Shown here one piece after another: positions 33,057 through 41,693 of a stretch of DNA of 64,000 nt (its first letter is position 1; each line of letters opens with the position of its first letter). A model generated the notes under the pieces. That model saw only the letters and a program-made list of their open reading frames with translations. It was not told where the DNA came from and ran no database searches. Source of the stretch: Sulfotelmatobacter sp049792875 (lineage in GTDB: Bacteria; Acidobacteriota; Terriglobia; Terriglobales; Acidobacteriaceae); assembly GCA_049792875.1 (NCBI GenBank), contig JBARBI010000124.1, positions 1 to 64,000 on the forward strand, written 5' to 3'. The position numbers and the translations under genes were made by a program.

Positions 33057-33200
33057 GCTTTTGGGTGGCGCAGCGCTTAGAGCGCTGCGAAAGGTGTCAG
33101 AAAAAGAAATGCGGCGTTAAGCCGCCAAGTTACCTCAGTGGCTCAAGCCAGTCACGCTGCCTGTCTGAAATCGCGGCGCTAAAGCGCGGCGCCACCTTAA
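33057..33200. repeat. Second inverted pair of R1 palindromes (REPIN-like)
   Basis: Minus-strand half (GGGTGGCGCAGCGCTTAGAG...) and plus-strand half (...ATCGCGGCGCTAAAGCGCGG then CGCCACC) meet at CCAAGTTACCTC, the same architecture as 30001-30150 with the centre mutated. The 322-base stretch between the amidohydrolase and aminotransferase genes holds this element and, at 32960-33056, GC-rich sequence with short inverted words but no gene. Confidence 0.8.
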
Positions 33201-33281
33201 ATCTCAAACTGCTTCCCAACCCCGCCTGCAAGAGTCGCCTCGATTTGAAACCTTCTCCGTTCTGCTGCTAGTCTCCCTGCT

Positions 33282-34607
33282 ATGGCAGACCGTGCATCGT
33301 CCAAACCCAAGAAAACCAGGAAATCTCCGACTCGGGCTTCCGGGAGATCCTCTCGCCTCGATCATTCCAAGTCCCCACTTCTCGCAAAGAACGCGAGAAA
33401 TGGGGCACCCGCGGTTTCGGGGAAACATTTTCTCAGCGACAAGGTAGGGCACTTTACTGAGTCCGTCATTCGAGAGATGACGCGGCAGGCGATGCTCCAC
33501 GGCGCGGTAAACCTGGCGCAGGGGTTCCCGGACTTCCCTGCTCCGGCCGACATCAAGCAGGCCGCGCAGCAGGCGGTTGCAGCCGATGTGAATCAGTACG
33601 CAATCACCTGGGGCGCGAAGAATCTCCGGAACGCGATCGCCCGGCAGATGGGCGTGTGGCAGGGGATTACCGTTGATCCCGAAAAAGAGATCACGGTGTG
33701 CTGCGGGTCCACCGAGGCGATGATTTCCACTCTGCTCGCGGTGTGCAATGCGGGCGATGAGGCCGTGATCTTCGAGCCATTCTACGAGAATTACGGGCCC
33801 GACTCGGTGTTGAGCGGGGCAAAGCCGAAGTTTGTGAAGCTGCGTCCACCGAAGAATGACGACGGTGAGTGGACGTTCGACGAAAAGGAATTGCGGCGCG
33901 CGTTCGACAAGCATACGAAAGCGATCATCCTCAACACGCCCAACAATCCGACAGGCAAGGTTTTCACACGAGCAGAGCTGGAACTGATCCGCGATCTCTG
34001 CGTCGAGTTCGATGTGCTGGCCATTACAGACGAAATCTACGAGCACATTCTCTACGACGGGATGGAGCATGTCTCCATGGTTTCGCTCGAGGGAATGCGC
34101 GAGCGAACCGTGACCATCAACGGCATGTCGAAAACCTACAGTGTGACCGGATGGCGCGTGGGATGGGCGGTTGCGCCGGAGAGGATTACGAACGCCATCC
34201 GCAAGGTGCACGATTTTCTGACCGTGGGCGCGCCCGCGCCCCTGCAAGAAGCCGGCGCGGCGGCCTTAAGCTTGCCCGCAGAGTATTATGCGAATCTGGC
34301 CAAGGGATACGGGGTGCGGCGCGATCATCTAATACCCTCCCTGACCGCCGCCGGATTCAAGTGTTTCCGTCCTCGGGGTGCGTATTACGTGATGACCGAT
34401 ATTTCAGCATTCGGGTTCAAGGACGATGTTTCGTTTGCGAAATATCTGGTGCAGGAGATCGGAGTGGCAAGCGTTCCAGGATCGAGTTTCTATCGCGATC
34501 CGCGGGATGGAGGGCAGCAGGTGCGGTTCGCATTCTGCAAGAAGCCGGAGACCCTGGATGAAGCGGCCCGCCGGCTGGGTAAGTTGCGAGTGATGTCGAG
34601 AGCATAA
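33282..34607 (+). CDS. Class I/II PLP-dependent aminotransferase (kynurenine/methionine type) with palindrome-encoded N-terminal segment
   Basis: 441 residues. The catalytic core is of the YbdL/kynurenine aminotransferase kind: HGAVNLAQGFPDFPAP, YAITWGAKNLRNAIARQMG, LNTPNNPTGKVF, the PLP lysine in NGMSKTYSVTGWRVGW, and RPRGAYYVMTDISAF. It probably transaminates methionine, glutamine or kynurenine-like substrates with a 2-oxo acid. The first 50 residues are unrelated to the family: a Lys/Arg/Ser-rich stretch, then SPLLAKNARNGAP encoded by a P-family palindrome (33373-33410). Homology begins at KHFLSDKVGHFTESVI. If the true start is a later codon the palindrome would be leader, but no good ATG lies between 33411 and the core. 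Confidence 0.9.
   Translation: MADRASSKPKKTRKSPTRASGRSSRLDHSKSPLLAKNARNGAPAVSGKHFLSDKVGHFTESVIREMTRQAMLHGAVNLAQGFPDFPAPADIKQAAQQAVAADVNQYAITWGAKNLRNAIARQMGVWQGITVDPEKEITVCCGSTEAMISTLLAVCNAGDEAVIFEPFYENYGPDSVLSGAKPKFVKLRPPKNDDGEWTFDEKELRRAFDKHTKAIILNTPNNPTGKVFTRAELELIRDLCVEFDVLAITDEIYEHILYDGMEHVSMVSLEGMRERTVTINGMSKTYSVTGWRVGWAVAPERITNAIRKVHDFLTVGAPAPLQEAGAAALSLPAEYYANLAKGYGVRRDHLIPSLTAAGFKCFRPRGAYYVMTDISAFGFKDDVSFAKYLVQEIGVASVPGSSFYRDPRDGGQQVRFAFCKKPETLDEAARRLGKLRVMSRA
33373..33410 (+). repeat. P-family palindrome in the aminotransferase N-terminal coding region
   Basis: CCCCACTTCTCGCAAAGAAC then GCGAGAAATGGGGCACCC. Same frame relative to the repeat as in pheT, so both proteins carry a LLAK(D/N)ARNGAP peptide. 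Confidence 0.88.
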
Positions 34608-34837
34608 GCCCAAAGGACACTGAAGACGGTTGCGGCACGATCTTGGCAGCTGGGCTGGTTCGCGGCGTAGATCGCCGCACGGCAGCCAGTCCTATCGACC
34701 CAAGCTGTAGCCGGCCACCGTGAATGACGAAAAGGGGTAGCGCGAACTCTCCACGCACCCCTTCATCACGATCACAAATCGGACAGCCGAGATCCTGCCC
34801 TGAGCAAGGTCGAAGGGCGGCTGTCGCTACGTGAGTC

Positions 34838-35350
34838 TTACTTTGCGATCACGCCGCAGGCTATGCGGTCGCCTGAATTACCCGACGGATCCGTCTTGTA
34901 GTCATCCGCTTTGGCGTGAACGACGATCGCGGCGCCGTTGGTGAGAAGTGAGTGGGGTCCGTCCTTGAGAGTGACCTCGCCGTCTTGGAGGCGGACGGAG
35001 GCTTTGCCGTCCGCGGCGACGGTGAAGTTCTTCATATCGCCGGCATGGTGGCCGTCCGGACTATCGAAACCGTGCTTCTTGCCTTCAGGATTGAAATGTC
35101 CGCCGGCCGACTTGAAGTCGGGAGCCTCGCACTTCGGAACCTGATGGAAGTGGATGGCATGCTCTCCCGGAGTAAGATCGTGGAGTTTGAGTTCCAGTGC
35201 GACACCCGGTCCCTGATCCCAAACAATGATGTCGCCGACAGATTTCCCCTGAGCATCTTTGAGTTCGACCTTGGTTTTGGCTGCGCTCCGGGATGGGAGG
35301 GCAACCAGCGCGAGGAACAATCCGAGAGTGAGATAAGCAAGGCGTTTCAT
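34838..35350 (-). CDS. sodC: Cu/Zn superoxide dismutase
   Basis: 170 residues with signal peptide MKRLAYLTLGLFLALVALPS; exported. Copper and zinc ligands are visible: HAIHFHQ, GGHFNPEGKKHG, HHAGDMKNF and IVVHAKADDYKTDPSGNSG, with the conserved Arg and Cys of GDRIACGVI. The first disulphide cysteine is in PKCEAPDF. Converts periplasmic superoxide to peroxide and oxygen. No partner genes nearby. Confidence 0.93.
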   Translation of the reverse strand: MKRLAYLTLGLFLALVALPSRSAAKTKVELKDAQGKSVGDIIVWDQGPGVALELKLHDLTPGEHAIHFHQVPKCEAPDFKSAGGHFNPEGKKHGFDSPDGHHAGDMKNFTVAADGKASVRLQDGEVTLKDGPHSLLTNGAAIVVHAKADDYKTDPSGNSGDRIACGVIAK

Positions 35351-35432
35351 GGGTTCGAGCCTCCTTGGCAGCAGGCATTATAGCCAATCCCGCGATGAGA
35401 ATTGAATCGACAGGTCGAGGACATGGGATGAG

Positions 35433-35451
35433 TTGTCCACAAAAATGTGGA
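35433..35451. promoter_or_regulatory. DnaA-box-like palindrome upstream of the zapB-like/zapA pair
   Basis: TTGTCCACA followed by AAAATGTGGA: TCCACA and TGTGGA face each other, and the first nine bases match the high-GC DnaA box form TTGTCCACA. TATACT at 35453-35458 could be the -10 box, so a protein bound here would block it. Regulation is inferred, not shown. Confidence 0.4.
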
Positions 35452-35498
35452 GTATACTGCGAACAAGTTCCAGAAATCTTCTGGGGAAGAGTGCAATC

Positions 35499-35786
35499 AT
35501 GGCGTTGAATGCGGTCGAGCAGGTGGCAGAGCAGGTTCCGGCTGACGATTTTCAGGCGCTCGAAGACAAGATTTATCGCACCATAGAGATGTACAAAGCG
35601 GCACGGCAGGGCCAGGCTGCGGCTGAACGCGACGCGCAGCGCCTGCGACAGCAGATGGAAGACCGTGAGGAAGAACTGGTCAGGCTGCGGCGCGAGGCGG
35701 TGCAGTTGAAGAAAGAACGCGAGGAGATCCGCGGGCGTGTCGAGAAGATGCTGCAGCAGATCGAGTCGATTGCTGAGGCCAGCTAA
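35499..35786 (+). CDS. Coiled-coil protein, ZapB-like cell-division candidate
   Basis: 95 residues from MALNAVEQVAEQVPADDF, with GGGGAAGAG upstream. Residues 20-90 are one continuous coiled coil (heptads in LEDKIYRTIEMYKAARQG and EELVRLRREAVQLKKERE). ZapB is a coiled-coil protein of similar size that links the Z ring to MatP via ZapA. The gene precedes zapA by 61 bases, which is the main reason for the call; sequence similarity to ZapB is only structural. Confidence 0.6.
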   Translation: MALNAVEQVAEQVPADDFQALEDKIYRTIEMYKAARQGQAAAERDAQRLRQQMEDREEELVRLRREAVQLKKEREEIRGRVEKMLQQIESIAEAS

Positions 35787-35847
35787 GCAACTGTAGATTG
35801 CCGCGGAAAGAGGCGTACCCGGCTACGTCTCCACGGAGAACGGGTCT

Positions 35848-36183
35848 ATGGCTACGGCGACAAAGGATCAGACGATGAAGGACACGCAGAACGCCAGCGT
35901 ACGGGTGGAGATTTTTGACCAAGCGTACAACCTGCGCGGATCCGATCCGGAGTACATTCTGAAGCTGGCGGAGTATGTCGACGCCAAGATGCGCGCTGTG
36001 GCTGAGGCAACCAACACGATCGATACCGTGCGTCTGGCCGTGCTGGCGGCCTTGAATATCGCCGACGAATATCACCAGCTTAAGAAAAGACAGGACAGCG
36101 GGGCAACCGACTACCTGAAGCGGGCGCATCTATTAGCAGATGCGCTGGATGAAGTGCTGGGCGAAAACCGCAAGGCAGGATAG
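35848..36183 (+). CDS. zapA: Cell division protein ZapA
   Basis: 111 residues; homology starts around SVRVEIFDQAYNLRGSDPEY, then YVDAKMRAVAEATNTIDTVRL and AVLAALNIADEYHQLKKRQ. ZapA is a small protein that bundles FtsZ filaments at mid-cell. A start at the internal ATG 35875 is possible. The gene between 35786 and here carries a decayed Q-type palindrome (GGCGTACCCGGCTACGTCTC). Confidence 0.82.
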   Translation: MATATKDQTMKDTQNASVRVEIFDQAYNLRGSDPEYILKLAEYVDAKMRAVAEATNTIDTVRLAVLAALNIADEYHQLKKRQDSGATDYLKRAHLLADALDEVLGENRKAG

Positions 36184-37159
36184 TCTGCGGCGTAGCGGGA
36201 AAAGCTTCCTCATTTTTGCGTTGCTCGGCGGCATCGCTCTTCCGCAAGAAACCACACTCCGTTCTCAATCCAATGTCGTGCTGGTTCCGGCCCTGGTAAA
36301 AGACCAGCAGGGTGGAATCCTCTATGGACTGCAGGCCAAGGACTTCATCGTGGAAGATAACGGCGTGGAGCAGTCCGTGCGCCTCGATGAGGCACCCGAG
36401 GGGCAACCGATCTCGCTGGTCGTCGCGATCCAGCGAGGCCGGCGCGCTTACGCCGAGTTCCCCCGGATACAAGGGTTGAAGTCGATGCTCGACCCGCTGT
36501 TCAGCCTGGGAACGGCCCGCGTTGCCGTCGTCGCATTCGACAGCCAAGTGGAGATCACAAGAAACTTCACCCAGGACGCGACCCTGGTGGAAGACGCCCT
36601 CAGAAATCTGCAACCGGGAGATGAAGGAGCGGTGATCCTCGATGCAATCGATTCCTCCATCAACCTGCTCAAGAAGGAACCGCAGGAGCGGCTCCGCGTG
36701 CTGCTGCTGATCAGTGAAACCCGCGACCACGGCAGCCACGGAAAGATCGACGACATCGTGGCCGCCATCGGGCCGAGCAACGCCGTGATGTACGCCCTGG
36801 CATTTTCGCCCGCGCTCTCCAACATCCTCGACACCGAACGCGGCACCAACAAGAACGAGATGCATCCGGTCTTCAACATTGGCGATCTCATGTACCGAAC
36901 GGCGCAGGCCATGCGGAAAAATGTTCCGAGCACGATCGCTTCCATGACAGGCGGCGAGTACGAACTCTTCGCAACGCGAAAGAAATTCGAAGGCCGAATG
37001 ACTGACTTCACCAATCATCTGCACAGCCGCTATCTGTTGAGCTTCGCTCCCCAGAGTCCCCGCCCCGGTCTGCATCAGATTCGAGTGAAACTTAAGAACG
37101 CTGGGGAGGGAACGGTGTTGGCCCGCAGCAGCTATTGGGCCGAGGCGACCAAGGAATGA
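36140..37159 (+). CDS. VWFA-related Acidobacterial domain protein, degenerate MIDAS (1 of 5)
   Basis: Up to 339 residues; signal-like SGKSFLIFALLGGIALPQ. The exact start is uncertain: ATGs at 36140 and 36149 overlap zapA by about 40 bases. The domain begins VVLVPALVKDQQGGILYGLQ and KDFIVEDNGVEQSV, the bacterial N-domain of this family, followed by the VWA fold. The metal site DxSxS is replaced by VAIQRGRRAY. It ends HSRYLLSFAPQSPRPGLHQI, the family C-terminal signature. Secreted, function unknown. Confidence 0.8.
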   Translation: MRWMKCWAKTARQDSLRRSGKSFLIFALLGGIALPQETTLRSQSNVVLVPALVKDQQGGILYGLQAKDFIVEDNGVEQSVRLDEAPEGQPISLVVAIQRGRRAYAEFPRIQGLKSMLDPLFSLGTARVAVVAFDSQVEITRNFTQDATLVEDALRNLQPGDEGAVILDAIDSSINLLKKEPQERLRVLLLISETRDHGSHGKIDDIVAAIGPSNAVMYALAFSPALSNILDTERGTNKNEMHPVFNIGDLMYRTAQAMRKNVPSTIASMTGGEYELFATRKKFEGRMTDFTNHLHSRYLLSFAPQSPRPGLHQIRVKLKNAGEGTVLARSSYWAEATKE

Positions 37160-37166
37160 GCGGGGC

Positions 37167-37247
37167 TAGGTACCTTGGGGGCTAAAACCCTCCCATAGAA
37201 ATTGCGCTTTATCGCAGCGCTGAGAGCGCTGCGCCACCCAAAAGCAC
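37167..37247 (+). repeat. R1-family palindrome, single copy
   Basis: AGGTACCTTGGGGGCTAAAA ... TTATCGCAGCGCTGAGAGCG then CTGCGCCACCCAAAAGC. Full-length bipartite copy just after the VWFA-related gene and before the convergent histidine kinase. Confidence 0.85.
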
Positions 37248-37287
37248 GCCGACGCAGCACATAAAATTGCCGCACTAGAATTACTGA

Positions 37288-40176
37288 CTACTCCACCCGT
37301 TGGCCTGGCGGGGCCTCGCCTTTGGCGTCGAGAACCTCGCGAACTTTCGCGACCAGGGAGGACAAGGTAAACGGCTTGGGCAGGAACCACAGGCCAGCGT
37401 CGAGCACTCCATAGTGGACGATGGCATTGTTGGTATAGCCGGAAATGTAGAGCACTTTGATGTTCGGGGAAAACTGCAGGATCTGTTCGGCGAGTTGGCG
37501 GCCGTTCATGCGGGGCATGACAACGTCGGTAACCAGCAGGCGGATGTCGCGATGGTTGGCCTTGCAGACGGCGAGCCCTTCCTCCGGACTACTGGCAACC
37601 AGTACCTTGTAGCCGCAATGAGTCAGCACCGAGGAACTGAGCTGGCGGAGCTGCGGGTCGTCTTCCACCAGAAGGATGGTCTCGGTTCCGCGTTGCACAC
37701 TGCTGGGGCGGAGTTCAGAACCCGAAGCGTCGACGGGCTGGTCGACGCGGGGAAGATAAATTTTGAAAGTCGTGCCCCGATCCAGCTCGCTGTAGACCCA
37801 GATGTAGCCGCCACTCTGTTTGACAATGCCGTACACCATCGAGAGGCCGAGGCCGGTACCTTTGCCCACTTCCTTCGTGGTGTAAAACGGCTCGAAAATG
37901 CGTGCTTGCGTTTCGGGACTCATCCCCTGGCCAGTATCACTCACCGCCAGCATGACATAGCGTCCGGGTTCCGCAGGCTGGTGACCACGGGCGTAGGTGT
38001 CGTCCAGCAGTGTGTTGGCGGTTTCCAGAGTGAGCTTTCCGCCGCGAGGCATGGCGTCGCGGGAATTGAGCGCCAGATTCATGATGACCTGCTCGATCTG
38101 GCCGGGATCCGCCTTCACCGAACCCAGGTCGCTCGCAGGTGCAGTCAGGACTTCGATGTCTTCTCCGATGAGACGCCGCAGCAAGGAGTCGAGATTCAGT
38201 AGAACGTCGTTCAGGTTGATCACGCGCGGGGAAAGAACCGTCTTACGGCTGAAGGCGAGCAACTGGCGAGTGATGCCGGACGCTCGATCGGCGGCCGACT
38301 TGATCTGTACCGTGCTGTCGGCCAGCCGGCTGCCGGGAGGAAGTCCGTCGGCCAAGATCTGGGAGTACCCCAGGATGACAGTAAGCAGGTTATTGAAGTC
38401 GTGAGCCACTCCGCCGGCGAGACGCCCTACGGCTTCCATCTTCTGCGACTGCCGCAGCCTTTCTTCCAGGGCCACGCGCTCCGTGACGTCGTGGACGAGC
38501 GATGCCACACCGAGCACGCTTCCGGAATCGTCGACCAGCGGCGTGTTGTACCAGTCACAGGAAATAGTGAGCCCGCTTTTGGTGACGTTATCGTTCGTGT
38601 TTCGAGTTCCGCCCTTCTGGTCGAGGAGTTCGCGCCAGACCCGGTCCACGTGCGGGCGGAATTGTTGAGGAACAATGAAGCTCCCGTGCTTTCCGATGGC
38701 CTCCTGGCGTGAGTATCCGAAGATACGCTCCGCCGAGGGATTCCAGGCGGCCACGCGGAACTGGAGGTCCCATTCCACCACAGCCAGCGGAGTGTGTTCG
38801 AAGTGAATGTGCAGTTTCTGCTGGGACTGTCGCATTTCTTCTTCCGCAAGTTTTCGGTCCGAAATGTCGCGGCAGATGCCCAGCAGTCCAATGATCTGGC
38901 CGTCGGGGTCGCGATAAGGCCCCTTGGTTGCGAGGTAGGTGCGGGTCACCCCCGCGGCCGTCGCGGGTTCCTCGTAGGTTTGCGCCCCTCCTGAAGCAAG
39001 CACTACCCGGTCGCGCGCCCGAATCGCACGGCCCACCTCCGGATTGAACAGCTCAACGTCGTCCTTGCCCAGGACCTCGTCAATGCTCCGGCCGAGAAAA
39101 CGGGCGCCCGCCGAGTTGATCATCAGGTAACGGCCCTCGAGATCTTTCACGAAGACCGCGTCCGTCGTACCCTCGGTGATGCCCTGCAATAGAGAGAGGT
39201 TCTTCTCGAGCTCGTGGGAACTGGTCAGCAACTGCCTCTGCACCACGAACAGACGCCCGCTCGCAGCGGCAAAGGACACTAACACCAGCCCGACGGACCA
39301 GAGAAATTGTTCCTGGGCAATGCTGAGCACCAGCGGAAACACGATCGCCGGAATCAGCAGCGGAGAAAATTGGGCAAGCAGCTGCAGGCTATGGGAACTG
39401 GTCTCATGCGCCGATGGCTCTTCGCGGTCCCTCCAGGTCCCGGCGATCACGATCAGCAGACAGAAGCTAAGGGTCCAGGAGAGGTCTGGCCATTGCCCCT
39501 GCTGATAGTGTCCGGAAGCCTGATAGGCGAGGGTGGCATTGAGAACGATCCCATGGACGGCCAGGAAGCCGCCCATGCGCAGGAAGAATGCTCTCTCGGT
39601 TCGATTGAAACTCAGCAGCCCGCGAATCAGAAAACTCAAAGCCACCAGGCCAAAGAAAAGGATCCCCGCGTGCAGTGCACGGACCTGCATCGCCTGGCCC
39701 GAAGCCTGCCAGCGCGAGGGCACATAAATCTGCGACAACTCGACTGCCAGCGCGAGCATGCAGACTTGCACAAAATCACAGACCCGCAACCAACCGTATC
39801 CGCTGCCTGGGTCGCGTGGACTCAGAAACAGCGTCATCATGGCGGGCACGACCCAGAAGAAGACAAGCACGTCGCTCGGCCACAAGGTACCGAGGGGCGC
39901 GTGCAGATAGTCGTAATAGTCGGTGTAGAGAGCCTGGCCACTTGCGGCAATCAGGGCGGAGAGAGCGACCAGGCGCCACACGCGCCTGCCAAAGGGCCCG
40001 GCCTGGCGCGAAACTATCCAGCAGACGACAGCCGCTACCAGCGGTGCTGCCGTGTCGATCCAGTCGCCCCAAAGTGAAGCGGTGTCGGTGCCGTAGCGAA
40101 ATGCCAGCACTCCCCCGTGCACAAGAATGAGGGTAGCCGCCGCCGCTAGCGCGGACGTTCGAATTTTGGACTTCAC
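37288..40176 (-). CDS. Hybrid sensor histidine kinase with membrane N-terminus, two PAS domains and receiver
   Basis: 962 residues. About eight hydrophobic helices occupy residues 1-310. Then two PAS/PAC modules (LLQGITEGTTDAVFVKDLEG and FEHTPLAVVEWDLQFRVAAW). HisKA has the phosphoacceptor His592 in GGVAHDFNNLLTVILGYSQI. The ATPase shows MNLALNSRDAMPRGG, VSDTGQGM and GKGTGLGLSMVYGIVKQSGG. The C-terminal receiver has Asp884 in LLVTDVVMPRMNGRQLA. No response regulator gene is adjacent, so the output is probably by phosphotransfer to a distant partner. This NtrY/HWE-like arrangement is common in soil bacteria. Confidence 0.92.
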   Translation of the reverse strand: MKSKIRTSALAAAATLILVHGGVLAFRYGTDTASLWGDWIDTAAPLVAAVVCWIVSRQAGPFGRRVWRLVALSALIAASGQALYTDYYDYLHAPLGTLWPSDVLVFFWVVPAMMTLFLSPRDPGSGYGWLRVCDFVQVCMLALAVELSQIYVPSRWQASGQAMQVRALHAGILFFGLVALSFLIRGLLSFNRTERAFFLRMGGFLAVHGIVLNATLAYQASGHYQQGQWPDLSWTLSFCLLIVIAGTWRDREEPSAHETSSHSLQLLAQFSPLLIPAIVFPLVLSIAQEQFLWSVGLVLVSFAAASGRLFVVQRQLLTSSHELEKNLSLLQGITEGTTDAVFVKDLEGRYLMINSAGARFLGRSIDEVLGKDDVELFNPEVGRAIRARDRVVLASGGAQTYEEPATAAGVTRTYLATKGPYRDPDGQIIGLLGICRDISDRKLAEEEMRQSQQKLHIHFEHTPLAVVEWDLQFRVAAWNPSAERIFGYSRQEAIGKHGSFIVPQQFRPHVDRVWRELLDQKGGTRNTNDNVTKSGLTISCDWYNTPLVDDSGSVLGVASLVHDVTERVALEERLRQSQKMEAVGRLAGGVAHDFNNLLTVILGYSQILADGLPPGSRLADSTVQIKSAADRASGITRQLLAFSRKTVLSPRVINLNDVLLNLDSLLRRLIGEDIEVLTAPASDLGSVKADPGQIEQVIMNLALNSRDAMPRGGKLTLETANTLLDDTYARGHQPAEPGRYVMLAVSDTGQGMSPETQARIFEPFYTTKEVGKGTGLGLSMVYGIVKQSGGYIWVYSELDRGTTFKIYLPRVDQPVDASGSELRPSSVQRGTETILLVEDDPQLRQLSSSVLTHCGYKVLVASSPEEGLAVCKANHRDIRLLVTDVVMPRMNGRQLAEQILQFSPNIKVLYISGYTNNAIVHYGVLDAGLWFLPKPFTLSSLVAKVREVLDAKGEAPPGQRVE

Positions 40177-40849
40177 TCCGACTTCTCCGGCGCGTCGCTG
40201 ACCTGCCCGCGAGTACGCTTTGGGCCCGATGGTTGCGTCCTGAATATGAACTCATAGCTGGCCAGCAGAATCAAGTCCTTCCGTGGTCCGCAGGCGAACG
40301 CAAAGTTTTGCCTTTGCGTTTTTTGCAGTCAAGAGCTCTTCGGATGAGCCTCCCTTGCTGTCGGACAGCGTTTTGAGGGCTTTCACTCTCTTTCGCGGAC
40401 GCTCTGATGGTTTCCCCTCTGGCAAGCCTATTTCGGAATCCGGCATTACTTTCGTTGCAAGCCACCTGCCAACTTTTTGCGGTCTTGCACTTGCCAAGCG
40501 CGTGGGATTTGCCTAGCATCCAGATTGAAAGCCGGCCTGCCGGGTTGGTGATGGCGGTAACCGATTTTTGAACCAATGCAGAATGAACGGGGACTCGACT
40601 CGAACTAGGATCCGGTGAGCGACGCTCCGCCATGCGGAGATGCCTAAAGGGTCTCGGCGGGTTCCCAACGTCTACCGACGGGTTCATTCTCGGCCCGTCA
40701 CACGGCTTAGTGGGTCGGCTTGCTTTTTTCGTGCGGGGGCGGAGATTCCTATCCGCCAAGGTTTTGATCCTGCTCGTGTCGTCCGCACGGTTTCTCCTGC
40801 TAAACTGATTGCAGTAGCAAATCTCTGCGTTTCCGCATCTAATTAAACT
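40177..40849. other. Intergenic region of about 670 bases, no recognisable gene
   Basis: Frames of up to 196 codons exist here on the minus strand, but their product has no domain, is Arg/Ser-rich and has no ribosome site, so I do not call a gene. No tRNA cloverleaf was found. The last 100 bases presumably contain the lgt promoter. Confidence 0.5.
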
Positions 40850-41680
40850 GTGTATCCCCAACTATTTCATCTAGGGAAGTTTTTCCTGCCGACCTATGGA
40901 CTCCTGGTTTCCATCGGCGTCCTCGTCGGATTGTGGATCAGCGTGCGCAACTCCGAACGCCTGGGGATTGACGGCGACGACGCGTGGAACCTGGGGATTC
41001 TGGTCGTGCTGTGCGGCATTGTCGGCGCCAAGGTGCTTTACGTCATTAACGACTGGAGCATTTACAAGGACCATCTTGGCGAGATCTTCAGTTTGGAGAC
41101 GCTGCAGGCGGGTGGTGTTTTTTCGGGTGGACTGCTGGCGGCATTCGTGGCGGCGGCCTGGTATGTGCGGAAGCATCACATGCCCGCCCTTGGAACCTGC
41201 GATGCCTTTGCTCCCGGCCTCGCGCTCGGACACGCGATCGGCCGCATCGGCTGCTTTGCGGCCGGTTGCTGCTACGGGAAAGAGACCCATCACTGGTGGG
41301 GCGTAGTGTTTCGCAATCCGCTCGCTGCCTCGATTACCGGAACACCGCTGAACAAGCCACTCGAGCCGACCCAGTTGTTCGAATCGGCAGTGGAGCTCGC
41401 GAATTTCTTTTTCCTTATGTGGCTGCTCAAGCGGAGAAAGTTCGATGGCCAGGTCATTGGCGCATTCATCTTCATCTATGGCTTCGCCAGGTTCTTCCTC
41501 GAGTATTTGCGCGACGATCCCGGCCGCGGCTCCGTGTTTGGCGGCGCGATGACCGGCACGCAGTTGATCGCGATCGGATTGGTCCTTGGTGGCGGATTCA
41601 TCTGGTGGCTGCGCCCCGGCTCGAAACCGGTCCCGGCGCGCACCGCGAGCGCCACGGTAGCCCAAGAGCAGCGGCGCTAA
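40850..41680 (+). CDS. lgt: Prolipoprotein diacylglyceryl transferase
   Basis: 276 residues from a GTG; seven membrane segments. Lgt transfers the diacylglyceryl group from phosphatidylglycerol to the lipobox cysteine. Signatures: HLGKFFLPTYGLLVSIG, the Lgt motif HAIGRIGCFAAGCCYG, and the C-terminal RFFLEYLRDDPGR. A substrate encoded in the window is RlpA. Monocistronic; converges on the SDR gene. Confidence 0.95.
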   Translation: MYPQLFHLGKFFLPTYGLLVSIGVLVGLWISVRNSERLGIDGDDAWNLGILVVLCGIVGAKVLYVINDWSIYKDHLGEIFSLETLQAGGVFSGGLLAAFVAAAWYVRKHHMPALGTCDAFAPGLALGHAIGRIGCFAAGCCYGKETHHWWGVVFRNPLAASITGTPLNKPLEPTQLFESAVELANFFFLMWLLKRRKFDGQVIGAFIFIYGFARFFLEYLRDDPGRGSVFGGAMTGTQLIAIGLVLGGGFIWWLRPGSKPVPARTASATVAQEQRR

Positions 41681-41693
41681 GGGAGCCTTCACC

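Noticed and set aside
40271..40861. 196-codon frame upstream of lgt
   Set aside because: No domain, unusual composition, no ribosome site; treated as non-coding.
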